DNA of 64,000 bases from Limonium bicolor. Its lineage: Eukaryota; Streptophyta; Magnoliopsida; Caryophyllales; Plumbaginaceae. The stretch spans positions 92,291,298 through 92,355,297 of the forward strand of contig CM041783.1 in the NCBI GenBank assembly GCA_023374045.1. The letters run 5' to 3'. Position 1 is the first letter of the stretch. Each line of letters begins with the position of its first letter. Of this stretch, positions 47,201 through 58,135 are shown piece after piece. A program made the translations under genes and the position numbers. The notes beneath the pieces are model-generated. The model did no database searches. It was not told the DNA's origin and saw only the letters and a program-made list of their open reading frames with translations.

Positions 47201-48018
47201 GATATGGAGAATGTAAACCGTAGTAAACCCTTCTTTTTCACCAACAAACATGGCATAAGCCAGTTAAGCAAGCTTAGCAACAAACCGTGCGGCCTAAGGC
47301 CAAAGAAGCACGAAGAGTGTGAAACACACTAACAATCACAAGGTGTGAATTCCATTGGAATAAAAGGGTGAAAAGAGACTTAAGAAAGTCATTAGGACCG
47401 ATGCATATCAAGGCAAGGTCATACAAGTAAAGACACTTGTACTGAACCAGAAGAACTGGTATGATCCAGAATCTATTGACAACAGAGGAAGCACTACAAC
47501 TAAATAGTGGCTTAACCTCGCCCGACAATAAGTCGGAGGAACTTAGTAAATAATCGTGGGAGCACGAATAGCAGGTGCAGTAGATTACCAGAGAGCTGGT
47601 TACAACCTAAAACTCATCGAGTTCGAACACGGTAAAAGAGTACCGAATTTGTCTAGTAAACCTTATTCCCATAATAGACGGATAAAAGGTTATGTATAAC
47701 ACATTAAGGATAACAAGAAGGGTGAATAACCCAAGTTATCAGGGTCGCGCAGCAGAAGCTAGTGGGCCCTAGCTAGGAGATAATATACCTAGTAAGTATA
47801 GTAGAAGGGCTATTAATGCCTTGAAGCCTAATAGGCTAGAACCAAATTGTTTGTGAGTTAAATAAACTCATAGAGGAATTCTTGGTGCAAGGACTAAACC
47901 ATTGGTATGGTTAAGACCCTTTGACCAGAGCATATTGTATAGTGTACCATAGTGAAGCTAAACGCTTCAGATTGCCCAAATTGATTAAACCAATGTTTAA
48001 TAATAATAACATATGGTA

Positions 48019-48055
48019 GATTACGTGGGCGTAATCCCTTTTAAGGGGGGTAGAG
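48019..48055 (+). promoter_or_regulatory. Candidate central polypurine tract with hairpin
   Basis: Arms GATTACG and CGTAATC around TGGG, then CCTTTTAAGGGGGGTAGAG. Compare the terminal tract 1.2 kb downstream: 7-base stem, 4-base loop, short spacer, TTAAGGGGGGTAGA. Confidence 0.6.
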
Positions 48056-49243
48056 CGAAAACCGCTTAATGAAAGTTTTATAAATAAAACACATAAACTA
48101 TAATGTGCATAGCGCAAATGAGAATCGAATTAACGATTGGTACTAATGTTAAACAAACATACGTATTCACTCATAATGAGATTATGGTAAATAAGCATTA
48201 GATATGCAAATACCATAGGGCGAATATACCCATCGTGTAACCCAGTGTAAGGGTATTAGTAAAGAAGAGTAACGAGTAGTGGACGGAACTCCACAAGTAT
48301 TGTAACCCTTGAAGAAGTAGTACGAATGGAATGAGAGTAATTGAGGAATGAATTCTAGGAGTAGTGTATTTGTAAGTAAGTTATTGGAAGAAAACTGAGA
48401 ACAACTAAATTCTACGAGTATGGCAATTCCTAGTTAGAACATTTGAAACAATGGAGAGTGATGGATGGAAGTAGTGAAGGTCGATGAGATGAGCACGTAG
48501 GTATTGAGCCTGGAAGTAAAGCATTTGGGAAATAGATTCAGAATGATTGATGGATCGAATTCCATCCTTTGGAGATGTATGAATGACTAGGAAGAGTAAA
48601 AAGATAAAACCTGAAAATAATTGAATTAATTGCTTGTTTGAAACTGACGTGGGAAGTCGAACTTGATCCTGATCAGATCAAGGGAAACCGAACACAAATT
48701 GGGGTGGAGAGATAGTTCGACACTGGTGCTGATCACATCAGGGTCGAATGATTCTCGAAGCTCCCCTTAAGTGGTCACAAGAATCACAATTAGGATAGAA
48801 GTAATGAATAGAAATTGGAATTTGGAGTTGGATGCTTTAGAAAGGTTTCTAATTGGTAGTTGTAAAAGAATTTCCCCTAGACCGGAGAGCAAGTAATTGT
48901 TAGAAGCTTATACCGGAGAATGACAGTAGGTAGAATGTTGTATTATTCCAAGGGCAACAGGACATAGAGGAGTCCTGTGTCTAGATGACCGGAGCGCCTG
49001 CGGGATTGTAATGTGGATCGCATTGCTTTGGGGATAGCTTTGCACTGTATGTATGTATGAGTTTCGTAAAGAGGAACCGAATGGTTGATGGTAATATGGA
49101 TTGAAGTGAGTATTGTACATTGGTATGGTATACAAAGGAGAAACCTTGAGTAACGAATTTGGGAATTGTAAGGAGGAGGAATGCATTGCTTCAGTATTAG
49201 GCAAGTATAAATGAGTAAGTATAGTAATCCCATAACCTCGAAC

Positions 49244-49277
49244 AACTTTGAGGACAAAGTTCTTAAGGGGGGTAGAT
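49244..49277 (+). promoter_or_regulatory. Hairpin and polypurine tract of the 14.1-kb element
   Basis: Arms AACTTTG and CAAAGTT around AGGA (49244-49261), then CTTAAGGGGGGTAGAT abutting the 3' LTR. Confidence 0.9.
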
Positions 49278-49804
49278 TGAAATACCCCGAACTTAAATAT
49301 AGGGATTTAAAATTAATCCATACGTATTTAAGGGCCTAATGACGCCTAAGTAATATTGGTAAGGAAAAATAAATCTAAAAGAAATAAGGAAACGCTTAAA
49401 CAGCGAAAAACGCTAAATAAGCATTAAATAACCATAGGAGGTAGGAGACCTCGGTTAGCGTATCATAAGGATTCTAAAGGCTTAATTAAGTCTAAATAAA
49501 TATTAGGGAACAAATCCCAGAAGAAACGGATCTTTAAATGGTTTAAAAACATTACCGAACCTTAAAGCGCGTTTCGAGGTAACCGGGAAAACGTGTCTTT
49601 AAGCGGGTCAAATAGATCGTAAAATTTTGGTCAACTAAACAATCATTATTAATATTAGTGAAGCTTTAGAACCAATAAAATTAATTAAACGAGAAATTCC
49701 GGAAAACGGACCCGGTTAGTGAATAGTACCCAAACCGGGTAAAATAACGAGCGTTTTCTGTAAAAGAAAAAAACGATCCAGCTAGTATACTGTAAGGGGA
49801 CCGG

Positions 49805-49815
49805 TTTTTAATAAG
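49805..49815 (+). promoter_or_regulatory. Putative LTR TATA element
   Basis: TTTTTAATAAG after GGGGACCGG; copy of 39966-39976. Confidence 0.35.
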
Positions 49816-51424
49816 TTAAAAGCCCTCACACACACTCACATACTAGCTAGTTAATTAGAGACAAAAGCAAAAGTAAAAAGGGTAAAAAGTACCCACTTAC
49901 TCTCTCACCTCCATTTCACTCATCTCTCTCCTAACCTCCTCCCTCCCTCCCTCTCACGATCTCTCCTCCTTCTCCTAAGGGGGCTGGCGATTTTGAAGCT
50001 CCAAGAGAAGCTTCAATGGCTTCTCAACTTTCCATCCATGCTCCACCTTCATTTGCCCTCCAAAGGTAAAAATAACCACATATTCGAACTCCCCTCATCC
50101 TCCTCTACACTTCTCTCTTTTCAAAATCCAAAAATGAGGAAGTTCATTTTCGTGGGTATACCCCATTCAAAGAGAAAAGCACACCATTAGGGAGCTTGGA
50201 GTCTCCTCTTTCCAACAAGGTAAAAATCTCCATGAGAACCTTAAGTTTTCTTCATCTCCTTTGGTAACCGATTTCTACCTCTTAGTAATGCCTTGTTTTC
50301 TCTCTCTTTTTGAGCATAATATCAACCTTGCAATGGTGGTGGATTCACCTCTTGAACCAAGGGCTAAAACCCCTCCTAAAAGCTTCAAAAGGTAAACCCT
50401 AGAAATTTGTTTAAACCATCTCAATGAACTAGCATTAAATTAAGGGTTAGTATATTAATTATAGTTGCTTTGTGTTCATTGGGTGATGGGAATGGAGTTT
50501 GGCAACTCCATTCCCCACATGGCCGATTTGGGCAATGAAGAGAAGAGGAGAATTGAAAAACAATGGAAGGAAATAAAAGCTCAAGGTAAGAGTTCCTCAC
50601 TCAAGTTAAATTATAGTGCGTTAGAGTAATGGAATGAGTAAACGAATAAAAGAAACCAAACTAAGGTATTAGTATTGAAGTTTATGAAGTTTGAGTATTT
50701 GTGAAATTAGTAAGTGAATTGTAGGCCTTGGAGCCAAATGATTGGGTATGAGTATAGTATTGGTATTTGAAGAAGTATTGGTGAATGCATATTGTATTGA
50801 TTGCTGGTAGGACCCTTGTAAGGGTGTGGCTAGAATAGGTATGAACTTGGTGAGAAAATGTGTGTATGGATAAGTAAGAAATGTAGAAACTATGGCAAAA
50901 TCTTGATAGGATATGTATAGGTATTGATGACTTGGTGAATGGGAAAACCAAGATATGTATTTGGATTAGTAGAGATGTTTAGTAGCTATGGAATGGTAGT
51001 TGTGACATGAGGGATGAGAAGTGCAAAATCTGTAACAAAGTATATAGGAATGCATTGGAGAAGATAGGAAAGATTAGTGTGCAAGAATTGGTAAGAAGAG
51101 TGTTGGACTTGGGTGTAGGTGATGTAATGACTTGGAAATGTATTTGGGATGCTAGGAGTAACATTGGTGAGGAAATATTGAATGGTAGGAGTGGTAGAAA
51201 AATCTGTAGCATAAGAGAGAGAAAAACTATTGTAAGTGTTGAAAGGAAGTAAGGAAATTGTGTGAATGGTTGATAGATTTAGTAATGGGATTGGTGAATG
51301 AATTGAGGTATTTTAGGAAGCCTAAATGGCATTAAAACATGTGGGGATTACATGTAGAAGGATTGGGGAAGAAATGGGTAAGAAAGGAAAAGAAAAACGA
51401 AGTCTGTAGCAGAGTTCTGCTACC

Positions 51425-51766
51425 GACCGACCCAGAGTCTGGGTCGGACCGTGGGTCGGTCGGAGCTTAAGAACCAAGTAAAAACCTTTCGGGAATGGAC
51501 CGACCCAGGAGCCGTGGGTCGGACGTGGGTCGGTCGGACTCGAATTTCCTGTTGTCGAAGTTTCGCACTTCGACCGACCCAGAGGTGGGTCGGTCGGTGG
51601 GTCGGTCGGAACTTGGACAACAGACCCGAAACTCTCGGCAATGGACCGACCCAGGAGCGTATGGGTCGGTCGGAATAGTTCTGGGTCGGTCGGGAGAAAT
51701 TTCAGAGAACGAAACTTACTGGAATGGACCGACCCAGGGTTGGGTCGGTCGTGGGTCGGTCGACCC
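51425..51766 (+). repeat. Palindrome array F2, five units
   Basis: Units begin at 51425, 51498, 51572, 51644 and 51727. Partner of F1, with the same arms and the same extra GGGTCGGTCGG after unit 4. Confidence 0.95.
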
Positions 51767-52928
51767 ATAACTTACAAAAAAAAAAACTAAAACTAAATGA
51801 ATGTAACTAGTATATATATATATATATATGTATGTATACCCACCTATACATACGTACATGCATATGTAGGTAAGTAAACCAATGTAAGTAATTAAAAGTA
51901 AGTAAATAAAATGTAAGTATAGAAATGTAAAGACTTAGTAAGTATGAGTTGGGAAACGTAAGAGTAATCAAGTTAAGTTAATGATAGTTAGATTAACCAC
52001 TCGATTGTATGTACATCTTAGGATTTGATTTGTGAACACCGGAGGAACGTTGGGATACAAGTACAACGGTGAAAGGTATGATTTCTTCATGCCCTGTATC
52101 CTAATCTGGTTACCCCGATTTGTGTGCTTATTTGATCACCTAAATAAGATAAATGCATGAATCGGACTATATCGCACTTACTTGTGCCTGATTTATGTGT
52201 TCTTGATATTTATTGTCTTGAACACTAGTTTGTATAATTCATGAAATATATGGATGAAGATAAAGTGTATTTGTACCTTGTAGGGTACTTGTGTATTGTA
52301 TTGTATTTCGTATGGATGTATATTGAGCAATGTATTGTATTATTGTGGCTTGAATGTTGACTTGTGCTAATTCCTAACTATCTAACTCCTAACTTAAGTG
52401 AGTAAATTGGAATGAGTACAAGTCCGATATAGCTTCGGCCACGCGTGAGGATGCGGAGTCACAAGAGGTTGGCTGCAATTCCTGACTCTTAAACTGGTCC
52501 GTGGCCCAAATCCCTTAAATGGGTAGCATCCCGGATTAGTGAGTCAAGTAAATCCCGGAGGTGGGACGGTGTAGTCCCCAGGGCCGGAGGTCCCGACGAC
52601 TTAACTTGAGTAAGAGTAAGAGTAAGTAAGTATGGATCCGTAAGTATGAGTATGAGTATGTATGTGTATGAGTAACGAGTAAAGAGTAATCTCCACCCGA
52701 TTAACCCGGGTGGACCAATAGCTAACAAGTTTATTGAACGCGTATGTATTGTATCGTGCAACGTGTACTCCAGGAAAGGTAAGTATGTATCGTTGGGCTG
52801 TATGGATTACTGTGTATGAACTGAAGTGTATGTATTGAAGTACATGTGTGTATTCTTGTGTAAGTATTGTAGTATATGTATGAAGCATGTATGCATGTAT
52901 GTTGTATGAAAATGAACCGCATGTATAC

Positions 52929-53025
52929 GACCAAGTGGTCGGCGTACCCTCACTAGTACGCGGGGTATGCGGTTATCATGCTCGGCGAAAGCTGACCCCT
53001 TCGGGGGACATTTTTTAGTGTGCAG
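52929..53025 (+). promoter_or_regulatory. Hairpin cluster and acceptor-like site
   Basis: Copy of 43081-43178; both tetraloop stems are intact, and TTTTTTAGTGTGCAG/GTACC follows. Confidence 0.6.
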
Positions 53026-53375
53026 GTACCCGAAGAGGATATGGTCAAGGCACGGGACCGGTGACTACATTTGGATAGTAGTAGTAGAATGTAGAGGTGT
53101 ACAAGTTAGCACACCCCTTGTATGAAGGAAGTAAGTAGTGGTGAGGAATGGGTAGATGTAGACTCTTAATGAGTATGTTTGGAATTGAAGTGATATTGTA
53201 TATGTATAAGGATCTTAGTAGACTCGGTGTATTCGATTGTATAGGACTCATGGAGTATTGTAATGAATGGGAAGTTCTAATATTTGATTTGATAATTGGA
53301 GTATGTATAGTAAGTGTGTAGTACTCGGATATTCCGGTCCATCAGACCGATGCTGTATGTAGTAGTAGTAGCCTG

Positions 53376-53397
53376 GTTAGTCACGTGGGTGGCTAAC
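53376..53397 (+). promoter_or_regulatory. Conserved LTR-end stem-loop
   Basis: Copy of 43529-43550. Confidence 0.6.
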
Positions 53398-53504
53398 GGC
53401 ATTGTATCACCCAAGGTATGTAAGTATGTATCCGCTGCGCGTATCCGATGAGTAAGGAGATTGGACGTTAATGACCGTATTATGAGTAGGGGTGTTACAC
53501 TTGG

Positions 53505-54579
53505 TGATTGTAAAAAGACTTGGGAATGTCCAGAGAGTAAGCGTGAGTATGAGAGGTCGTGGCTCATGGTTTATATAGGGAAGATATGGAGTATACAAGC
53601 CTTAGAGTGCTAGACATCATTTCTGGCCAGATTTGTATCTTTGTATTAATGCTTGCTTTAGACAGCATTATAGTGCTCCATTAATTCCTCCACTTGAATA
53701 CATTATTAGTCTACCATCAGGTCCTTTATAATATGCTCAATACAATTCATAAACTAGCTAAAGTAAGGTAGAACATGAGGTGGAAAACAAAAGAAGGGAA
53801 TTTGTGCTTTATGAAAAGTTGTAATGGCACATGTGGCTGGCTACTTGATTGCCTTGCTGCTACTTTCTCTTCTTATATTTTATGTAATGGGCATGTTCTA
53901 TGTCTGATAATGGAGGTTACCTAACATGTAAGGGGCCCAAAGGTGCTAAAGGAAGAAATGAAATAAGCTAAAGACTTATGTGTTGAAAAGTAGTGCTGGA
54001 ATGGTGGGAGAAAAGGGTATGGACGAATTTTGTATGCCATTTACCTCTCTTTTTTTTGCTTTGTCAACACATGTAACTTGGTAGATTGATGTGGTAACTA
54101 AGGTAGGTAATTACCATGAAGAGATAATGGTTAAAAACTACAAATTGGAATCATATAAACAACCTTTCTTAGGTAACTTTCTTCGGTAAATTTCCAAGTT
54201 ACCTTGCCAAGATTTCACCTTCTATACTACTACCATCATGGTTAATATTTAGGACTTCTAATAGCCTTAAATAATATAATACATCTAGCTTAATTCACCT
54301 TAAAGAGTACTTTAAGGGGTTAATAAGTTAATACCTCTTTTTAGTGTCAAAAATCGAGGTAAAAACCGGATTTTTACTGAGGTAAGTTCTTTGCCAAAAC
54401 TTGAGCTTTTGTGAAGGCTATAATTCTAAGGAGTGAATATCTATTTACTAGACCATTAATGCCTAGTAAAAGTCAAGGTTATACTAAGGTAAAATTCTAA
54501 GGAACGATTAACTTTTTACTAAGCCGTTTTGCCTAGTAAAATCTCCTCGTAAAAACTTTCGTATCTTTGGGGTATTTCA
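53505..54579 (-). repeat. 3' LTR of the chromovirus, second part
   Basis: Continues from 39434 after the CTTGG duplication and ends TTTGGGGTATTTCA at 54579. On the element strand this is the LTR start. Confidence 0.8.
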
Positions 54580-54619
54580 TTCACCCCCCCTTAAAACACA
54601 AACTTCGCCCTCGAAGTTT
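54580..54619 (-). promoter_or_regulatory. Hairpin and polypurine tract of the chromovirus
   Basis: Element strand: arms AAACTTCG and CGAAGTTT around AGGG (54600-54619), then TTTTAAGGGGGGGTGAA abutting the LTR. Eight paired bases, differing from the other families at paired positions. Confidence 0.8.
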
Positions 54620-54806
54620 CTTATCTCTATAAATTTATACCGAAGCTATCAGTAGCTTAATCCATTCTCAAATATCAACTTCATTCATAGCAAAATTTTC
54701 CTGATAATAAGCATGTAATACCTGTACTGTGATAGTCACGAAGGAAAGGTCAGTGGACTCACCCTCCCTTAATTTTAAGTCACGACCCCGTGACTTCTCT
54801 ACGAAC

Positions 54807-55530
54807 TTAAGGCTCACCAAAAAGTGCAGGGTATCTCTTCCTCATTGAGTCTTCTCCGTTTCCCAAGTAGCTTCTTCTACCTTGTTGTTCCTCCAAAGCA
54901 CTTTTACCATCTTGGCTTTTGTTCTGGTTTCTCTGACTTTGGAGTCTAGTATCTCGATTGGAACACTCCTCATATGTCAGAGATGGGTCCATTTGCACTG
55001 CCTCTGGTTGAATGACGTGTGAAGGATCGTGGACGTACTTCTTCAGTTGAGATACGTGAAAACTTATGTACCTTGTCCAATTCCATAGGTAATGCTAAAC
55101 GATATGCCAAGGAACCAACTTTTTTCAGAATGTCATAAGGTCCAATGAATTTTGGGCTTAGTTTCCCTTTCCTCCCGAACCTCATTACTCCTCTGGTTGG
55201 TGATACTTTCAGAAATACCTTTTCACCAACTTCAAACTCTAAAGGTTTCCTCTTTAAGTCGGCATAGGACTTTTGTCGATCCTGGGCTGCTTTCATCCTC
55301 CGCTGAATCAGTCGAACTTGGCTGACCATTTCTTCAATCATATCCGGGCCCAATGTTACCGTTTCTGAGATGTCGTTCCAACACAATGGAGCCCTACACT
55401 TCCTTCCGTACAGTGCTTCATACGGTGCCATCCCTATACTGCTGTGATAGCTGTTGTTGTAAGAGAATTCAATCAGGTGTAGGTGGTCAATCCATGCTCC
55501 TTGATAGTCCATCATGCAGGATCTTAACAT
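54807..55530 (-). pseudogene. Integrase C-terminus and chromodomain of a Tekay/Del-like chromovirus
   Basis: Minus-strand pol fragment. From 55530 it reads MLRSCMMDYQGAWIDHL and FSYNNSYHSSIGMAPYEALY, the end of the integrase core. AAQDRQKSYADLKR and the GPY/F module (KFIGPYDILKK, YRLALP) follow. The frame shifts near VHK, and the linker after the GPY/F module continues in another frame. The chromodomain lies in a third frame (54842-54958, with VLWRNNKVEEATWETE) and hits TGA at 54842-54844, with the last residues (RKRYPALF) back in another frame. The catalytic DDE residues would be upstream and were separated by the LTR inserted at 55530. Integrase joins element DNA to the genome and the chromodomain is thought to bias target choice. 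It is not functional here. Confidence 0.92.
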
Positions 55531-55633
55531 GTAACACCCCTAATCCTAAACCTGTAATATCGTCGCATGTCGTAGCATAACAAATAACAAATCGCAGCGG
55601 AAAATAAAACTAACTACCTTGGTGTTACACGCC

Positions 55634-55655
55634 GTTACTCACCATTGTGAGTAAC
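55634..55655 (-). promoter_or_regulatory. Conserved LTR-end stem-loop
   Basis: Arms GTTACTCAC and GTGAGTAAC, fully paired, with loop CATT (plus strand). It lacks the CACGTG word of the other copies but keeps the pairing. Confidence 0.6.
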
Positions 55656-55870
55656 AAGGCATCCTTGCTCTTTTCAACATTACAACCTCTCACGCTGTGA
55701 TGAACAGATACTGAGCACTCTAATTATTACAAATTAAATCCAACTACATGAGCAACTAACTGAATACAACAACCTTCTTAATACAATACATAATAAAACC
55801 AACGGTGTTTGTTGAAAACACTTCAGCTACCCCCGTGTCCCGCACTCCGGCTTGTGTCTTCTTCAATAAC

Positions 55871-55918
55871 CTGGAATGTTTGGCCCATTGAAGGGCTCAG
55901 CAATCGAAATGCTGGTAT
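55871..55918 (-). promoter_or_regulatory. Hairpin cluster and acceptor-like site, divergent
   Basis: Element strand: CAGCATTTCGATTGCTG stem, GCCCTTCAATGGGC stem, CATTCCAG/GTTATTG. Confidence 0.45.
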
Positions 55919-58124
55919 GCTAAATGTAGTCTTAAATCATTTGGATTCCTTAAGTTGTTTTAGCCATCTTGATATTAGATTCATTACATAAAATACCAGT
56001 TTACAATGATAACAGTAATAACTATAAACATTTAACAATCAAATAACAACTCTCTAGTAAACATCAGTGTACGATAGCACACACCACCAATAACCACACA
56101 ACAATAATCCATAGCAATAATCATTAGTCACACATTAATATCCCATAACAATCACCAAACAAGATACGCGTATTAAACTTGTACTTCGTTAGTTAGCCAC
56201 CTGACCCTTATCTTTTAACCAATCATTTAACCTTTCCAATTAACTTCCACCACAAGTGTCATGTTAAGTCAAACCTTAATAACTTATTAATGGACGAATG
56301 TCCCCTGTGTTCCATTGGAACTGTTTACCAGCTGACCCTATGGCCCTGGTTAATTGACCGATCCGGTCGAACCTGTGCACCAACGGCAGTGCCCTCCGCC
56401 ATCCCCGAATGTGGCTGATGGATTTCTTTGAGTGACTCTCCATTGAAGTCTCTCGTAGTGATCACAATGCGCAACCAGAATGTCGAAACAGTCTGGATTC
56501 CTCTCTTTATAAGTTAGCCCCTTTTTGTCAGTGGTACAATAACCAATATTTGAATTAAGACCTTAACAGTTGACCTTTGTCAGGTTCAATAATACCTAAA
56601 GGTCAGTTAGTCTTTTTCCCAGTTCAGATGTATAAACTTCCAGTCATAAGACGTTCGCGTATAAAATACAACGCAACAGTTTGAGCAATACAGTACACAA
56701 TATCATATACATAAAATCACAGATATCGCTCTTAACAATTAAACACATAATGTCTGGACCTTAGGATAATCCTTAGGACATTCAAACCACACAATTAACA
56801 TACCGTTCACCAAGTAACTGCTAGCTTGACAAACTCATGTTCAATAGTTCCTCCCCGTACGCTGTTATTTAAACATGCAATACCGGGTAATATTAACACA
56901 ACCATTCATCAAATATTATAGTACTGTCACTGTAATGTTTATACCCGTTGTATAATAACTTCATATGTTCTTTTATTTCCCCATGTTATTTTATAGTGAC
57001 TCTAGGTAGTTCAACAGTTCGTTATTTTATGTGATATTCACATGTGATAATGAATTCCCACTGTACTGCATATCTTTATTTCATTAATCATACATCCATA
57101 ATTATTTTTACTTATTCTTTATATCATATCCCCTGGTCATTTTTATTATAACCAAAATTATTTTATAAACTTTATATCATACTCCTTAATATGCCATAAT
57201 ACATTATATACCTAGTTTTATTTCCTTTCCTTATTAAATTATAAACCAACTTTTTTAATTCGGTATTTATATTTTATACTCAACAACTTTATAAATTATT
57301 AAATAGCCACAAATAGTTTCCGGTAATTATAATTTGAATCCATTAACTTTTACAACTTACCAAACAACCATATACTGTTATAATTTACTAAATACCCATA
57401 TTATTTTTTGGAAATTGTAAAACAATGATATTAACTTCTATAAATTGCCAAGTAACCTTATAACTTTTATAATTCACTAATTACCCACATTAACCTTTAT
57501 AATTATTAATTAACCACATTACCTTTTTAATTTACCAAATGTCCACCTTAATTTTCGTAAATTACAATCTCATTATACCAACTTTTATAAATTACAAATA
57601 AACCCTATAACTTTCGGTTTTCACTTATATTTTCCTTTATTCTCATTTTAACCCCAAAACTGAAATACCCTGAACTTAAATATGGTGATTATATTATTCT
57701 AATATAGTATTTAAGGGCCTAATAGTGCCTAAGTAATTTTGGTAAAGAAAATAAATCCAAAAAGAAATGAGAAAAACGCTTAGAAAGCGGAAAACGCTAA
57801 AATGAGCGTTAAATAACCATAGGAGGTACGAGACCTCGGTTATAGTATCGTAAGGATTCCTAAGGCTTATTCATGCCTAATTAGTATACGGGAATGATTC
57901 CCGAAAACGTGACTTTAAGTGGTCAAACAGACCCGTAAAAATTGTAAATCATTAAATAATAATTGTTAAGCATTTATGGAAGCTTAATAGCCAATAAAAA
58001 TAAAGAAACAAGAAAATTCCGGAAACGGGCCCGGTTAGTGAGTAGTATCAAAACCGGGTAAATAACGAGCATTTTCTGTAAAAGACGAGAAACTGCACCA
58101 GCTTAACAGTATAGTGGGGGCCGG

Positions 58125-58135
58125 TTTTTATAGGG
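58125..58135 (+). promoter_or_regulatory. Putative LTR TATA element
   Basis: TTTTTATAGGG after GGGGGCCGG, about 465 bp into the LTR. Confidence 0.4.

Larger units (their letters stand above)
43686..49243 (+). other. Noncoding interior of the 14.1-kb element
   Basis: About 5.6 kb. Forward frames are broken everywhere; the longest forward open frame is 80 codons and is not retroelement-like. It shares ordered blocks with the interiors of element 1 and of 14441-26147. Purine-rich near 44110-44180. The conserved order is start block (43740-43910), a 44950-45070 block like 2300-2420, the 47125-47200 block, the GCAGAAGCTAGTGGGCCC block near 47755, the central polypurine tract, and GAACTTGATC..CCGAACACAAATTGG near 48650-48700 (also 7405-7445). 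Confidence 0.75.
39435..53499 (+). mobile_element. Complete LARD-like element, 14.1 kb, TSD CTTGG
   Basis: Intact by structure: 5' LTR 39435-43652 (4218 bp), tRNA-iMet primer-binding site 43658-43669, noncoding interior of about 5.6 kb, polypurine tract 49262-49277, 3' LTR 49278-53499 (4222 bp). CTTGG flanks both ends (39430-39434 and 53500-53504). LTRs make up 60% of the element, and neither gag nor pol is recognisable. The two LTRs are nearly identical, with mostly small indels, so the insertion is probably the youngest or among the youngest here. It sits in the 3' LTR of the chromovirus. Confidence 0.97.
49278..53499 (+). repeat. 3' LTR of the 14.1-kb element
   Basis: 4222 bp, partner of 39435-43652, ending GGGGTGTTACA before the TSD CTTGG. 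Contains a TA dinucleotide run (51811-51829) absent at that length in the 5' copy. Confidence 0.97.
37619..55529 (-). mobile_element. Minus-strand Tekay/Del-like chromovirus (3' part), carrying nested insertions
   Basis: Minus-strand element whose 3' LTR is 37619-39434 plus 53505-54579 (about 2.9 kb; TGTAACGCCCC to GGGGTATTTCA on the plus strand). The polypurine tract is at 54580-54596. The end of pol (integrase and chromodomain, 54807-55529) is cut at 55530 by another LTR. The chromodomain and the hairpin before the polypurine tract fit the Tekay/Del branch of Ty3/gypsy. The left TSD would be CTTAC (37614-37618). The rest of pol, gag and the 5' LTR are not in the window. This is the only element here with protein-coding remains and could represent the source of proteins for the noncoding elements. 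Confidence 0.85.
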
